The notes beneath the pieces were generated by a model that had not been told where the DNA came from, searched no databases, and saw only the letters and a list, made by a program, of their open reading frames with translations. The translations under genes and the position numbers were made by a program. From DSNY01 sp040752195 (GTDB lineage Bacteria > Pseudomonadota > Gammaproteobacteria > Burkholderiales > Burkholderiaceae_F), in assembly GCA_040752195.1 (NCBI GenBank), contig JBFMFC010000013.1:10921-74920 (forward strand): DNA of 64,000 bases, in the 5' to 3' direction. Shown here piece by piece: positions 35,648-44,776 of this stretch. The first letter of the stretch is position 1; each line of letters starts with the position of its first letter.

Positions 35648-36682
35648 TCAGCGCACCGGCGGCGCGTACATGATGCCGCCCTTGTTCCACAGGGCGTTGA
35701 CGCCGCGCGGCAGATTCAGCGGCGTCTTCGGACCGACGTTGCGCTCGAAGATCTCGCCGTAGTTGCCGACCGCCTTGATCGCGCGAACCATCCAGTCGCG
35801 GTCCAGTCCCAGCAGCTTGCCGGTGTCTTCGGTCTTGCCGAGCAGGCGTTGCACGACCGGGTCCTGGCTTTCGGCCAGCATCTTGTCGACGTTGCCCTTC
35901 GTCACGCCGTATTCCTCGGCTTCGATCAGGCCGAACACGACCCACTTGGCGATGGCGAAGAACTCGTCGTCGCCGCGGCGAACCGCGGGGCCGAGCGGCT
36001 CCTTGGAGATCAGCTCCGGCAGGATCACGTGTTCGGCCGGGTTCTTGGCCTCCTTGTTGCGCACCGAAGCCAGCCCGGACGCGTCGGTCGTGTACGCAAC
36101 GCAGCGGCCTGCGAAGTACGCGCCGGTGGCGGCCTCGACCTTTTCGAACACGACCGGCTTGATGTTCAGGTTGTTCGCGCGCGAGAAGTCGGTCAGGTTC
36201 TTCTCGGTCGTCGTGCCCGACTGCACGCACACGGTCGCGCCCTTCAGCTGCTTGGCGCTCTTGATCTTGCTCTTTACCGGCACCATGAAGCCCTGACCGT
36301 CGTAGTAGGTCACGCCGGTGAAGTGCAGGCCGAGCGAAGCGTCGCGTGTCAGCGTCCAGGTGGTGTTGCGCGAAAGGATGTCGATCTCGCCCGACTGCAG
36401 CGCTGTGAAACGCGCCTGCGCGGTCAGCGGGACCCACTTGACCTTGTTCGCGTCGCCGAGGACCGCCGCGGCGATCGCGCGGCAGACATCGACGTCGAGT
36501 CCCGACCAGTTGCCCTGGCTGTCGGCCTGCGAGAACCCCGCCAGACCGGTGTTGACGCCGCAGATCAGTTGCCCGCGGCTCTTGATCGCGTCCAGCGTCT
36601 TGCCGGCGTGTGCCGGTGTCGCGGCAAGGACGCCCGCGGCGAGCAATCCGCCGAACAGCCATTTGCCTGTGTTGATCATCAT
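35648..36682 (-). CDS. aapJ: General L-amino-acid ABC transporter binding protein AapJ
   Basis: Periplasmic binding protein, 344 residues. Signal peptide about 1-26 (LLAAGVLAATPAHA), mature start GKTLDAIKSRGQLICGVNTGLAGFSQAD, a block typical of AapJ/BztA. Further: WSGLDVDVCRAIAAAVLGD, LSRNTTWTLTRDASLGLHFTGVTYYDGQGFMV and VGNYGEIFERNVG. The ATG at 36682 (a second ATG follows directly) is preceded by GGAGGAG. A sigma-54-like promoter lies about 105 bases upstream. Confidence 0.95.
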   Translation of the reverse strand: MMINTGKWLFGGLLAAGVLAATPAHAGKTLDAIKSRGQLICGVNTGLAGFSQADSQGNWSGLDVDVCRAIAAAVLGDANKVKWVPLTAQARFTALQSGEIDILSRNTTWTLTRDASLGLHFTGVTYYDGQGFMVPVKSKIKSAKQLKGATVCVQSGTTTEKNLTDFSRANNLNIKPVVFEKVEAATGAYFAGRCVAYTTDASGLASVRNKEAKNPAEHVILPELISKEPLGPAVRRGDDEFFAIAKWVVFGLIEAEEYGVTKGNVDKMLAESQDPVVQRLLGKTEDTGKLLGLDRDWMVRAIKAVGNYGEIFERNVGPKTPLNLPRGVNALWNKGGIMYAPPVR

Positions 36683-36786
36683 GTGGAAACGCTCCTCCGT
36701 TGAAGTTGGTGCGGTCCGGCACCCGGCCGGACGTCCGCGACTGCCTGCCCGCACCGGGCCGGGCACTGTAACACCCGCGCCGAAAG

Positions 36787-36802
36787 CGCAGCAATCGTGC
36801 CA
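36787..36802 (-). promoter_or_regulatory. Candidate sigma-54 (-24/-12) promoter of the aap operon
   Basis: On the minus strand TGGCACG, four bases (ATTG), then CTGCG. The -24 half is a perfect match to TGGCACG; the -12 half keeps TGC of TTGC with the correct spacing. It would start transcription about 90 bases before the aapJ ATG. RpoN control fits a nitrogen-source transporter, but NtrC sites were not identified. Confidence 0.5.
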
Positions 36803-36957
36803 TCTTCTAGACGTTGCTGCCGGACATTCGCGGCGCACATGCGGGTGCGACGTGGGCGCGCAGGGTGCCGCGCGCACGCGAACGGGGCGTCAGCCGCGCT
36901 GAGCGCGGGCGGTCAAGGAGGCGACGCGGGAAGCGGAGGCCGCCGGCGTGCGCGTGG

Positions 36958-37920
36958 TCAGCGATTCAGCTCGTCGCCGAGCCGGTCGGTCGGCCAGCGA
37001 AGCTGGTCGCGCATCGCCGAGCTCATCGCCAGCTCGAGCTTGAGGTTTTCGGGCGGGATCGGTTGCATGAACCACTTGTCGTACAGGCGCTCGACGGTGC
37101 CGTCGAGCATCAGCGACGCGACGTAGCGGTCGATCGTGCGCTTGAGCTCGGTGTCCTGCTTGCGCAGCAGGATCGCCGCCGGCTCCAGCACCAGGAACGA
37201 GCCGACGATCTGCAGCGCCTCGGGGTTCTTGGACCGCGCGCGCTGGCCGGCGAGCAGCAGGTCGATCGTCGCGAAGGCGTCGACTTCGCCGCGCTCCAGC
37301 GCGTGCGTGCAGTCGTCGTAACCCTTGTACTCGACGAGCTGCGTGCCACGCAGGATGCCCCCCTTGATACGGGACTCGAGCAGCGGCACCGAGTTGGTTC
37401 CGGGAACGACGCAGATGCGTTTGCCCGGAAGATCGTGGATGCCGCGGATCTTCGAGTCGGTCCGCACGAGGAAGCGGGGCCCGGTGAACAGGTACGGCAT
37501 CGAGTAGCCGGCCCCTTTGCTTCGCCGCAGCGGGTCGTTGATCGTGTTGCCGCACTCGATGTCGGCCTTGCCGCTGTCGATCACGTCGAAGCGCGTGCGC
37601 GCGCTGACTTCGACCCAGGTGATCTTCAGCGGCTTCTTGAGGTCGCGCTCCATCAGCCGCACGATCTCGCGGCACACGTCGATGCCATAGCCGACCGGCT
37701 GCTTGTTCGCGTCCAGATACGCGACCGGGAAAGCGTCCGGGCGGTTGGCGATCGTCACGACGCCGGTTTCGCGGATCTTGGCGAGCCGCGGCGGCAGCTT
37801 GGCCGCACCGTTGGCGGCGGGTGCGCCGGCGGTCTGCGCGGCGGCGGGAACGGCGACGGCCAACAGCGCAAGGGCCATGCCGCCAAGGACGGAGCGGGAC
37901 AAGCGCGGCGCGAAGCTCAT
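36958..37920 (-). CDS. Amino-acid ABC transporter substrate-binding protein
   Basis: Periplasmic binding protein of the polar amino-acid family (GltI/BztA-like, 320 residues). Signal peptide about 1-28 (LLAVAVPAAAQ). Domain features: KIRETGVVTIANRPDAFPVAYLDANKQPVGYGIDVCREIV, ITWVEVSARTRFDVIDSGKADIECGNT and RICVVPGTNSVPLLES. The pattern ECGNTxNDPxRR is typical of glutamate/aspartate binders. No permease or ATPase genes are attached; it may use the neighbouring Aap membrane complex or one elsewhere. Confidence 0.88.
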   Translation of the reverse strand: MSFAPRLSRSVLGGMALALLAVAVPAAAQTAGAPAANGAAKLPPRLAKIRETGVVTIANRPDAFPVAYLDANKQPVGYGIDVCREIVRLMERDLKKPLKITWVEVSARTRFDVIDSGKADIECGNTINDPLRRSKGAGYSMPYLFTGPRFLVRTDSKIRGIHDLPGKRICVVPGTNSVPLLESRIKGGILRGTQLVEYKGYDDCTHALERGEVDAFATIDLLLAGQRARSKNPEALQIVGSFLVLEPAAILLRKQDTELKRTIDRYVASLMLDGTVERLYDKWFMQPIPPENLKLELAMSSAMRDQLRWPTDRLGDELNR

Positions 37921-38106
37921 GGGCGGGTTCGGTCCAGGGTGCGGGAAATCGCGCGCCAGTCTACCCTCGGGACGCGGCCCCCTTGCGGCGAATTCGGGTC
38001 CGATTCGCGCGCACTTCGCGCGGCCGGGCGCGGCACGGACGAGGCGCGCACGGCGGCCGTCACGTATCCGCGCGAGGGGGGCAACGGCGCGCGTCCGCTC
38101 GCCCGC

Positions 38107-39951
38107 TCACGCCGCCGCGGGCAGTTCGCGTTCGGCCTGCTCCTGCTGCTGAAGCAGCCACATGCGCGCGTACACGCTCGCCTGCGGGCCGCGCGCGAGC
38201 AGTTCGGCGTGCGTTCCGCGCTCGACGATGCGGCCGTGCTCCATCACCAGGATCTGGTCGGCGTCGACGATCGTCGACAGGCGGTGCGCGATCACGAGCG
38301 TGGTGCGGTTGCGCGCGATCTCCGCGAGTTCGGCCTGGATCGCGCGCTCGGTGCGCGAGTCGAGCGCCGACGTCGCCTCGTCGAAGACCAAGATCGGCGG
38401 GTTCTTCAGCAGCGTGCGGGCGATCGCCACGCGCTGCTTCTCGCCGCCCGACAGCTTCAGCCCGCGCTCACCGACCACCGTGGCGTAGCCGTCGGGCAGC
38501 CGCTCGATGAAATCGTGGATGTGCGCGGCCTTGGCCGCCGCGATCACCTCTTGGCGCGAGGCACCGGGCCGGCCATAGGCGATGTTGTATTCGATCGTGT
38601 CGTTGAACAGCACCGTGTCCTGCGGCACGATTCCGATCGCCGCGCGCAGCGAGCTTTGCGTCACGTCGCGGATGTCCTGCCCGTCGATCGTGATGCGGCC
38701 GCGGTCGACGTCGTAGAAGCGGAACAGCAGCCGCGCGAGCGTGGACTTGCCGGAGCCGGTGGTCCCGACCACGGCGGTCGTCGTTCCGGCGGGGATCGTG
38801 AAGTCGACGTCGAACAGTACCTGCCGGCGCGGGTCATACGCGAAATCGACGTGCTCGAAGCGCACTTCGCCGCCGCGTACGACGAGCGGCTTGGCGCCTG
38901 GGCGGTCGGCGATCTCGCGTTCGACCTGCATCAGCCGGAACATCCGGTCCATGTCCGCGAGCGCCTGCTTGATCTCGCGATAGATCACGCCGAGGAAGTT
39001 CAGCGGCATGTAAAGCTGCAGCATGAACGCGTTGATCAGCACCAGGTCGCCGATCGTCATGCGGCCTGCGGCCACACCGACCGCCGCGCGCCACAGCATC
39101 AACGTCAGCCCGACCGCGATGATCGCCGCCTGGCCCGCGTTCAGCACGTTCAGCGACCGCTGCGACAGCAGCGCCGCGCGTTCCTGCTGCGCCAGCGTCG
39201 CGTCGTAGCGGCGCGCCTCGTACTCCTCGTTGTTGAAGTACTTGACGGTCTCGAAGTTGAGCAGGCTGTCGACGGCGCGCGCGCTGGCTTTCGCGTCGAG
39301 CTCGTTCATCTCGCGCCTGAAGCGCGTTCGCCAGTTGGTGACCGTGAAGGTGAACGCGACGTAGACGACCAGGCTCAGCGCGACGATCACCGCGAACCAC
39401 ACCTCGTAGTTCAGCAGCAGGTAGCCCAGCACCAGCGACAGCTCGAGCAGCGTCGGCAGGATCGAATACAGCGTGTAGCTGATCAGCGACGAGATGCCGC
39501 GGATGCCGTGGTCGATCTCGCGCGTCACGGCGCCGGTGCGCCGATCGAGATGGAAGCGCAGCGACAGCGAGTGCAGGTGCCGGAAGGTCTTCAGCGCGAG
39601 CGTGCGCACCGCCGACTGCGTGACGCGGGCGAAGAAGAACTCGCGCAGCTCGGTGAAAACCGTCGTCGACAGCCGCAGCAGGCCGTAGCCGACGATCAGC
39701 GCGAGCGGGACCGCCGCGAACGCCTGCGCCGGCGCCTGCGCGAAGGCGTCGACGATGTGCTTGAGCACGATCGGCACCGCCACGGTCGCGAGCTTGGCCG
39801 CGACCAGGCAGGCGACCGCGAACAGCACGCGGCCTTTGTAGCTCCACAGATAGGGCAGCAGCGTGGCGAGCGCGCGCCACTCGTTGCGTGCCGCGCCCGG
39901 CTCGGGCGGAAGCCGCGGGACGTGCCCGACCGGCGGCATGGCTCCTCTCAT
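38107..39951 (-). CDS. ABC exporter, Atm1/heavy-metal type (fused permease-ATPase)
   Basis: Half-transporter of 614 residues: six membrane helices (about 40-330) and a C-terminal ATPase. The motif LNFETVKYFNNEEYEARRYD and HLHSLSLRFHLDRRTGAVTREIDHGIRGIS are hallmarks of the Atm1/HMT1 class that exports glutathione-linked metal or sulfur compounds. Walker A GTTGSGKST, signature LSGGEKQRVAIART, Walker B ILVFDEATSALD and H-loop VIAHRLSTI are intact. It is divergent from the SDR gene. Confidence 0.92.
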   Translation of the reverse strand: MRGAMPPVGHVPRLPPEPGAARNEWRALATLLPYLWSYKGRVLFAVACLVAAKLATVAVPIVLKHIVDAFAQAPAQAFAAVPLALIVGYGLLRLSTTVFTELREFFFARVTQSAVRTLALKTFRHLHSLSLRFHLDRRTGAVTREIDHGIRGISSLISYTLYSILPTLLELSLVLGYLLLNYEVWFAVIVALSLVVYVAFTFTVTNWRTRFRREMNELDAKASARAVDSLLNFETVKYFNNEEYEARRYDATLAQQERAALLSQRSLNVLNAGQAAIIAVGLTLMLWRAAVGVAAGRMTIGDLVLINAFMLQLYMPLNFLGVIYREIKQALADMDRMFRLMQVEREIADRPGAKPLVVRGGEVRFEHVDFAYDPRRQVLFDVDFTIPAGTTTAVVGTTGSGKSTLARLLFRFYDVDRGRITIDGQDIRDVTQSSLRAAIGIVPQDTVLFNDTIEYNIAYGRPGASRQEVIAAAKAAHIHDFIERLPDGYATVVGERGLKLSGGEKQRVAIARTLLKNPPILVFDEATSALDSRTERAIQAELAEIARNRTTLVIAHRLSTIVDADQILVMEHGRIVERGTHAELLARGPQASVYARMWLLQQQEQAERELPAAA

Positions 39952-40044
39952 CGTGGGTTTCGCAGCGGTTGCGTTGCGGTTGCGGTGTTGGGATTATCCG
40001 TCCGAAACCCGAAGCCAACGAACCGCGCGAGGACGCCGCCCGCC

Positions 40045-40860
40045 ATGCGCTACACCGACCGCACGATCGTCATCACGGGCGCTTCCGACGGCATCGGCGC
40101 CGAGCTTGCTCGCCGGCTTGCGCCCGAAGGGCCGAGGCTCGCACTGGCCGCGCGCAACGCCGAACGGCTCGAGCGCGTCGCCGCCGACTGCCGTGCGCGC
40201 GGCGCGCGCGCCATGGCGGTGACCGCCGATGTCGCGATCGACGGCGACTGCCGGCGGCTCGTCGAGCGTGCGGCGGACGAGTTCGGCGGCATCGACGTGC
40301 TGGTCGCCAACGCCGGCGTGTCGATGCACGCGCGCTTCGACGAGATCGAGGACTTCTCGACGTTCGAGCGGCTCTGGCGCGTCAACTGCCTCGGCACGAT
40401 CGCATGCACGCGCTACGCGTGGCCGTACCTGAAAGCCGGCCGCGGCCAGGTCGTCGGCGTGTGCAGCCTCGCCGGCAGGACCGGCGTTCCGGGGCGAACG
40501 ACGTATTGCATGAGCAAGTTCGCGCAGGCGGGCTTTCTCGAAGCGCTGCGCATCGAGGCCGAGGACCACGGTATCGCGGTGACGGTCGTCTATCCGGGCG
40601 TGGTCGCAACCGAAACGCGCCGCCGCGGCTTCAACGGCCGCGGCGAACCGGCCGGCGTGTCGGCCCTCGAAGAAGCCGGCGCCATGCCCGTCGACGAGTG
40701 CGCGCGGCAGATCGCCGCCGCGATGCGAGCGCGCCGGCGCGAGCTCGTGATGACTCCGAAAGCGAAGGTCGGCCTGTGGCTCAAGCTGATCGCGCCGCGC
40801 GTCGTCGACAGGATGGCGCGGGCGGCGCTGAAGCGGCAGCACTCGGGCTCGACGACGTAG
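40045..40860 (+). CDS. SDR family oxidoreductase
   Basis: Short-chain dehydrogenase of 271 residues. NAD(P) motif TGASDGIG (9-16), NAG motif VLVANAGVS, catalytic Ser in CSLAGRTGVPG and catalytic YCMSK. The C-terminal extension KAKVGLWLKLIAPRVVDRMARAALKR is basic and amphipathic, typical of membrane-associated DHRS7/YqjQ-like members. The start at 40045 is chosen because the long upstream frame is antisense to the exporter gene. Substrate unknown. Confidence 0.9.
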   Translation: MRYTDRTIVITGASDGIGAELARRLAPEGPRLALAARNAERLERVAADCRARGARAMAVTADVAIDGDCRRLVERAADEFGGIDVLVANAGVSMHARFDEIEDFSTFERLWRVNCLGTIACTRYAWPYLKAGRGQVVGVCSLAGRTGVPGRTTYCMSKFAQAGFLEALRIEAEDHGIAVTVVYPGVVATETRRRGFNGRGEPAGVSALEEAGAMPVDECARQIAAAMRARRRELVMTPKAKVGLWLKLIAPRVVDRMARAALKRQHSGSTT

Positions 40861-40943
40861 GATTCGTTCCGCGGCGGCGGCCGGATGGTTCGTTGCCGAA
40901 CCCTGCACCCTGGACTCCCGATCTCGCGTCCCACATCCCCGCC

Positions 40944-41345
40944 ATGCCCGATCCCGCCTCGCTGCCCACCGACGAAGTCCCGGTACTGCGCGTCATGCCG
41001 ATGCCGGCCGATGCCAACATCCACGGCGACGTGTTCGGTGGCTGGATCATGGCGCACGTCGATGTCGCCGGCGCGATTCCTGCCGCGCGCCGCGCCAACG
41101 GTCGCGTGGCCACCGTCGCGGTCACGAGCTTCCTCTTCAAGAACCCGGTGTTCGTCGGCGACCTGCTGAGCTTCTACGCCAAGATCGTGAAGACCGGGAA
41201 CACCTCGGTCACGGTCGAAGTCGAGGTGTACGCCGAGCGCATGCGACTGCAGACCGAAGTGGTCAAGGTCACCGAAGCCACGCTCGTTTACGTGGCCACC
41301 GGCGACGATCGCAAGCCGCGGCCGTTGCCGCCGTTGCCGGCATAG
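40944..41345 (+). CDS. Acyl-CoA thioesterase (YciA-type hot-dog)
   Basis: Hot-dog fold thioesterase of 133 residues. Characteristic active-site block ADANIHGDVFGGWIMAHVDVAGAIPA, then VATVAVTSFLFKNPVFVGDLLSFYAKI and TEATLVYVATGDDRKPRPLP. The gene follows the SDR by 83 bases on the same strand. It probably hydrolyses medium or short acyl-CoA esters. Confidence 0.93.
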   Translation: MPDPASLPTDEVPVLRVMPMPADANIHGDVFGGWIMAHVDVAGAIPAARRANGRVATVAVTSFLFKNPVFVGDLLSFYAKIVKTGNTSVTVEVEVYAERMRLQTEVVKVTEATLVYVATGDDRKPRPLPPLPA

Positions 41346-41353
41346 CGCGCTGC

Positions 41354-42262
41354 TCAGCGCCCGATCAGTTCCGCAACGATCCGCCGGAACTCGCCCGCGT
41401 TGCGTTGCGCCTTGTCCTCGTGGCAGTTGTTGAACAGCACGTGTACGCGGCGCGCGCGACGGGCGAGATCCTGCGCGTTCGAGGCGAGCGTCTGCAGCTC
41501 CGCCGTCGAATACAGGTAGTTGAACCGCTCGGCCGAGCTGGCGAGCCCTTTCCTGGTCCACATCTCGCGGTTGCGCCCGTGCAGGCGCAGGATCGCCAGA
41601 TCGGGACACGTGACCTCCCAGACCTGCGGAACGCTCGAGGCGAAACCCTGCGGCTCGTCGACCACGACGTGTACCAGCGCGTGATCGCGCTCGAACGCGA
41701 GCGTCTTGTCGCGCGTGCGGTCGCCGAACCACGATTTGTTGCGGAATTCGACTGCGAGCCGAAAGTCTTCGAGCATCTTCGCGCAATGCGCGATGTGCGC
41801 GAAGCTCGCGTCGCCGAAGACGAACCACGGCGCGAACTGCAGCAGCACGGCGCCGAGCTTGCCCGACTGCCGCAGCGGCTCCATCCCCAAGCGGAAGCGC
41901 CGCCACAGTTCGCTGCGGATCTCCTCGGGAAGGTCGGCGTAGTAGACGTTCGGCTTGTCCGTCGCCGGCAGCGCCTTGCGCAGATCCGCAGGCAGCGCGG
42001 ACGGCTGCGCCGGATGGCCGGTGAACAGGCGAAACGCCTTCGCGTCGAAGACGAAGTGCGCCGGCGTGCGCTCGACCCACAGTTGCGCCGTGCGCGGACT
42101 GGGCAGCGCGTAGTAGGTGCTGTCGATCTCGACCAGCGGAAAGTGCGACGCGTAGTACTGCAGCCGCGCTTCGGCGGTCTTCGCCTCGGGCGGATAGAAG
42201 CGGCCCGACTTGATCAGCGTGGGGTCGGTCCACGACGCGGTACCGACGAGGATCTCACCCAT
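41354..42262 (-). CDS. DUF72 family protein
   Basis: TIM-barrel-like protein of the YecE/DUF72 family, 302 residues, function unknown. Family landmarks: ILVGTASWTDPTLIKSGRFYPPEAKTAEARLQYYASHFPLVEIDSTYYALP at the N-terminus, LAVEFRNKSWF, and VHVLFNNCHEDKAQRNA near the C-terminus. The start at 42262 follows the family N-terminus. Convergent with the thioesterase gene, 8 bases apart. Confidence 0.93.
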   Translation of the reverse strand: MGEILVGTASWTDPTLIKSGRFYPPEAKTAEARLQYYASHFPLVEIDSTYYALPSPRTAQLWVERTPAHFVFDAKAFRLFTGHPAQPSALPADLRKALPATDKPNVYYADLPEEIRSELWRRFRLGMEPLRQSGKLGAVLLQFAPWFVFGDASFAHIAHCAKMLEDFRLAVEFRNKSWFGDRTRDKTLAFERDHALVHVVVDEPQGFASSVPQVWEVTCPDLAILRLHGRNREMWTRKGLASSAERFNYLYSTAELQTLASNAQDLARRARRVHVLFNNCHEDKAQRNAGEFRRIVAELIGR

Positions 42263-42299
42263 GCGGCCGATCGACTCGCAAACACCGCGACCGCATCGC

Positions 42300-42965
42300 T
42301 CACTGCCCGCCCTGCACGAGCGCGATGCGCCGGCGCAACCGTTCCGCCTCCGCGCGATCGCCCGCTTTCTCCGCGCGCGCAAGCTGCACGTTGAGCCAGG
42401 CAAGCAGCGGGCGCCGCCAGCCCTGCGCCGACGCGGCGTCGATCGCGAGCGCGATCGTCGCGGGCGTGGCGCGGTTCGCGCGGAACAGCACGCCGGCCGC
42501 GACCAGCCGCGCGAGCGGATCTTCGATCGCGCGCAGCGCGGCGTCCGCGCCGTCGGCGCCGACGCTCGCCGCGACGGCGCGATGCGGTGCCGGCAGCAGC
42601 GCCGCATCCTGCGGCTGCGGACGCGCGGCGAGGTAGTCGGCGTAGGCGCGTTCGGCCGCCGCGGCGTCGGCGCGCAGTCTTTCGAAGCCCTCGCACGGCT
42701 CCGGCTCGAGGCTTGCGACGCGCGCGGCGCAGCGTACGAGCTCGACGCGCACGACCAGATCCGCGCGCCCCGTGCGCGCGACTTCGCCGCGGGCGCGCTC
42801 GAACTCGACCGCCGCGACGCGCGAGTCGCCCTTCAGGTACGCGGTGGTCGAACGCTCGAGCGCGGACCTCGCGTTGGTCTGCCAGTCCGGCGGCAGCGGA
42901 CCGCCCGCGCAGCCCGCCAGCGCCAGCGCAGCGGCGGCGAGCCCACGGCGCGCGCTCACCCTCAT
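42300..42965 (-). CDS. Putative lipoprotein, unknown function
   Basis: 221 residues with a lipoprotein signal peptide (lipobox LALAGC, Cys19), then an Ala/Arg-rich, probably all-helical domain with tetratricopeptide-like spacing (SALERSTTAYLKGDSRVAAVEFERARGEVART). No named family recognised. Its start overlaps the end of the MCE-protein gene by 4 bases, so it is the third gene of the lipid-transport operon, a position often held by an outer-membrane auxiliary lipoprotein; that role is an inference. Confidence 0.75.
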   Translation of the reverse strand: MRVSARRGLAAAALALAGCAGGPLPPDWQTNARSALERSTTAYLKGDSRVAAVEFERARGEVARTGRADLVVRVELVRCAARVASLEPEPCEGFERLRADAAAAERAYADYLAARPQPQDAALLPAPHRAVAASVGADGADAALRAIEDPLARLVAAGVLFRANRATPATIALAIDAASAQGWRRPLLAWLNVQLARAEKAGDRAEAERLRRRIALVQGGQ

Positions 42966-43918
42966 GGCAGCCGGATCTCCGTGTCGCGCGCGAACGGCCA
43001 GCGGCGGTTGATCTCGTCGACCAGCGATTCGATCTTGCGCAGATTGACCTCGATCTCCGTGCGCAGCGCGGCGAGATCGGTCGTCGCGACCTTGGTATTG
43101 GCGGCGATCGCCTGCGTTTCCTCCAGCACCGCGTCGACTTTCTTCAGCGTCGTCCGCGCCTCGCCCAGCATCGCGTTGAGCTGGACGATCGTCGCGCGCG
43201 CATCGCGCACGAGGCCTTCGTCGCCGAACACCTGCGCGTCGGTCTTGGCGACCAGCCCGTCCATGCGCGCAAGCAGCGCGTTGGTGCGATCGAGCGCGGC
43301 CACGAGCTTGCGCGCATCGCGCTCGTTGCCCATCAGAACGCCGAGCGCGCCGCGCGGGCCTTTCAGCCGCTCGGTCACGGTCTGCACGTTGCCAAGGCTC
43401 GTTGCGAGCGGCGCATCCTGCGCCGTGATCGCGGTCATGTTGCGGACCAGCTCGCGCGTCTCGGACACCAGCCGCGGCAGCTCGGCGGTGGCGTCGCCGA
43501 TCAGCACCCTGCGCTCGGCGCCGTCGGGCAGCGGCGGATCGGTCGGAATTCCCGTGAACGCCCGGATGCTGGTGCTGCCGACGAGCCCGCGCGTCAGCGT
43601 GAACACGCTCGACGTGCGCAGCCGGTGCGCGTCCTTCTTCGGTACGTCGATTACGATGCGCGCCGCGCCGTCGTCGGCGAGTTCGATGCGGCGCACGCGA
43701 CCGATCGGGAACCCCGAGAACGTCAGGTCCATGCCGACCTGCACACCCTCCGAGTCGTCGGCGACGAGCACGAGTTGCTGTGTCGGTTCGAACGCGCCGC
43801 GCGCGTACAGCACGTAGACGACCGCCCCGCCGACCAGCAGCACGAGCAGCACCAGCAGCAGCGCGGCCTTGAGTTCCAGATGCGCGATCGGCGGCGGGGA
43901 GTCCGGATTCATGGGCAT
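42962..43918 (-). CDS. MCE-domain lipid-transport protein (MlaD-like)
   Basis: Periplasmic-facing lipid-binding protein of an Mla/Pqi-type system. 318 residues: one N-terminal membrane helix (about 16-38, AALLLVLLVLLVGGAVVYVLY), an MCE domain (about 44-125, VLVADDSEGVQVGMDLTFSGFPIGRVRRIEL, LTRGLVGSTSIRAFTG), then a long helical C-terminus (about 150-310). The start codon overlaps the permease stop (TGATG). Confidence 0.88.
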   Translation of the reverse strand: MPMNPDSPPPIAHLELKAALLLVLLVLLVGGAVVYVLYARGAFEPTQQLVLVADDSEGVQVGMDLTFSGFPIGRVRRIELADDGAARIVIDVPKKDAHRLRTSSVFTLTRGLVGSTSIRAFTGIPTDPPLPDGAERRVLIGDATAELPRLVSETRELVRNMTAITAQDAPLATSLGNVQTVTERLKGPRGALGVLMGNERDARKLVAALDRTNALLARMDGLVAKTDAQVFGDEGLVRDARATIVQLNAMLGEARTTLKKVDAVLEETQAIAANTKVATTDLAALRTEIEVNLRKIESLVDEINRRWPFARDTEIRLP

Positions 43919-44721
43919 CAATAGTAGTTGCCGACCAGCGCGGCCGCCTCGATCAGCAGCAGCGACAGGAACATCCGCACCAGCCCCTGCAGCTCGGCGC
44001 TGGTTCGCGTGCGCGCGCGCGGCGGCTCGTACAGCACCGACGCGACCGGCATCACCGCGACAGCGATCGCGAAGAAGAAGGTCTTCAGCGCGAAGATCAG
44101 CGTGACACCCGGGCCGAAGATGCGTCCGACCGTGTGCGTATAGCTGGCAAAGCCGCCGCCGGTAAAGCCATACACCGACAGGTACGCGAGCAGCAGCGTG
44201 ACCACGCAGCTCACCGCCGCCAGCATCAGCACCGAGAACACGCCGGCCGCCACGCGCGGAAGCACCTCGCGCAGCAGCGGATCGACGCCGCGCCGCGCGA
44301 GCGCGTCGAACTCCCCGCGCGCGCGCAGCGCCGCGATCTCGACCGCGTCGGGCAGCGTGATGCGGATCGCGACGAACATCGCCGCCACCAGCGGGATCAG
44401 CTCGAGCACCAGCACGCGGACCACCATCTCGAGCGCGTAGCGCGTCAGCCCGTAGCTGAGCGCCGTGACGATGACGATGCGAATCACGATCAGGCTGATC
44501 AGCGCCGACAGCGCGGTGAACCACGGCAGGATCGGCGCCGTGCCCAGGTACACGTGACGCGCCATCGCCGCGCGGTTGGCGCCGCGATAAGCGGCCGGCG
44601 ACAGCGCGAGCACCAGCAGTTCGGCGCCGAAGTGAATGACGCGCCACCAGCCGACGAGCCACTTCAGCGCCGCGCGGCCCAGTTCGGCGGCGGCGCTGTC
44701 CGGGGAGCGGATCGGGGACAT
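43918..44721 (-). CDS. Mla-type ABC transporter permease
   Basis: Integral membrane permease of the MlaE family, 267 residues, with five or six membrane helices and the family core LGTAPILPWFTALSALISLIV, LELIPLVAAMFVAIRITLPDAVEIAAL and GPGVTLIFALKTFFFAIAVAVMP. The start at 44721 is chosen because the upstream in-frame extension reads into the CRISPR repeat. Only 55 bases separate it from the array. The expected ATPase gene (mlaF) is missing. Confidence 0.88.
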   Translation of the reverse strand: MSPIRSPDSAAAELGRAALKWLVGWWRVIHFGAELLVLALSPAAYRGANRAAMARHVYLGTAPILPWFTALSALISLIVIRIVIVTALSYGLTRYALEMVVRVLVLELIPLVAAMFVAIRITLPDAVEIAALRARGEFDALARRGVDPLLREVLPRVAAGVFSVLMLAAVSCVVTLLLAYLSVYGFTGGGFASYTHTVGRIFGPGVTLIFALKTFFFAIAVAVMPVASVLYEPPRARTRTSAELQGLVRMFLSLLLIEAAALVGNYY

Positions 44722-44776
44722 GCGGGGATGATAGGGGCACGTGGCGGAAAGGACACGAGCCGCAAAGGCACGCGCG

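Noticed and set aside
36814..40860. 1348-codon open frame on the plus strand
   Set aside because: Antisense to the binding-protein and Atm1-exporter genes; only its last 271 codons (the SDR gene) are real. Long antisense frames are expected at this GC content.
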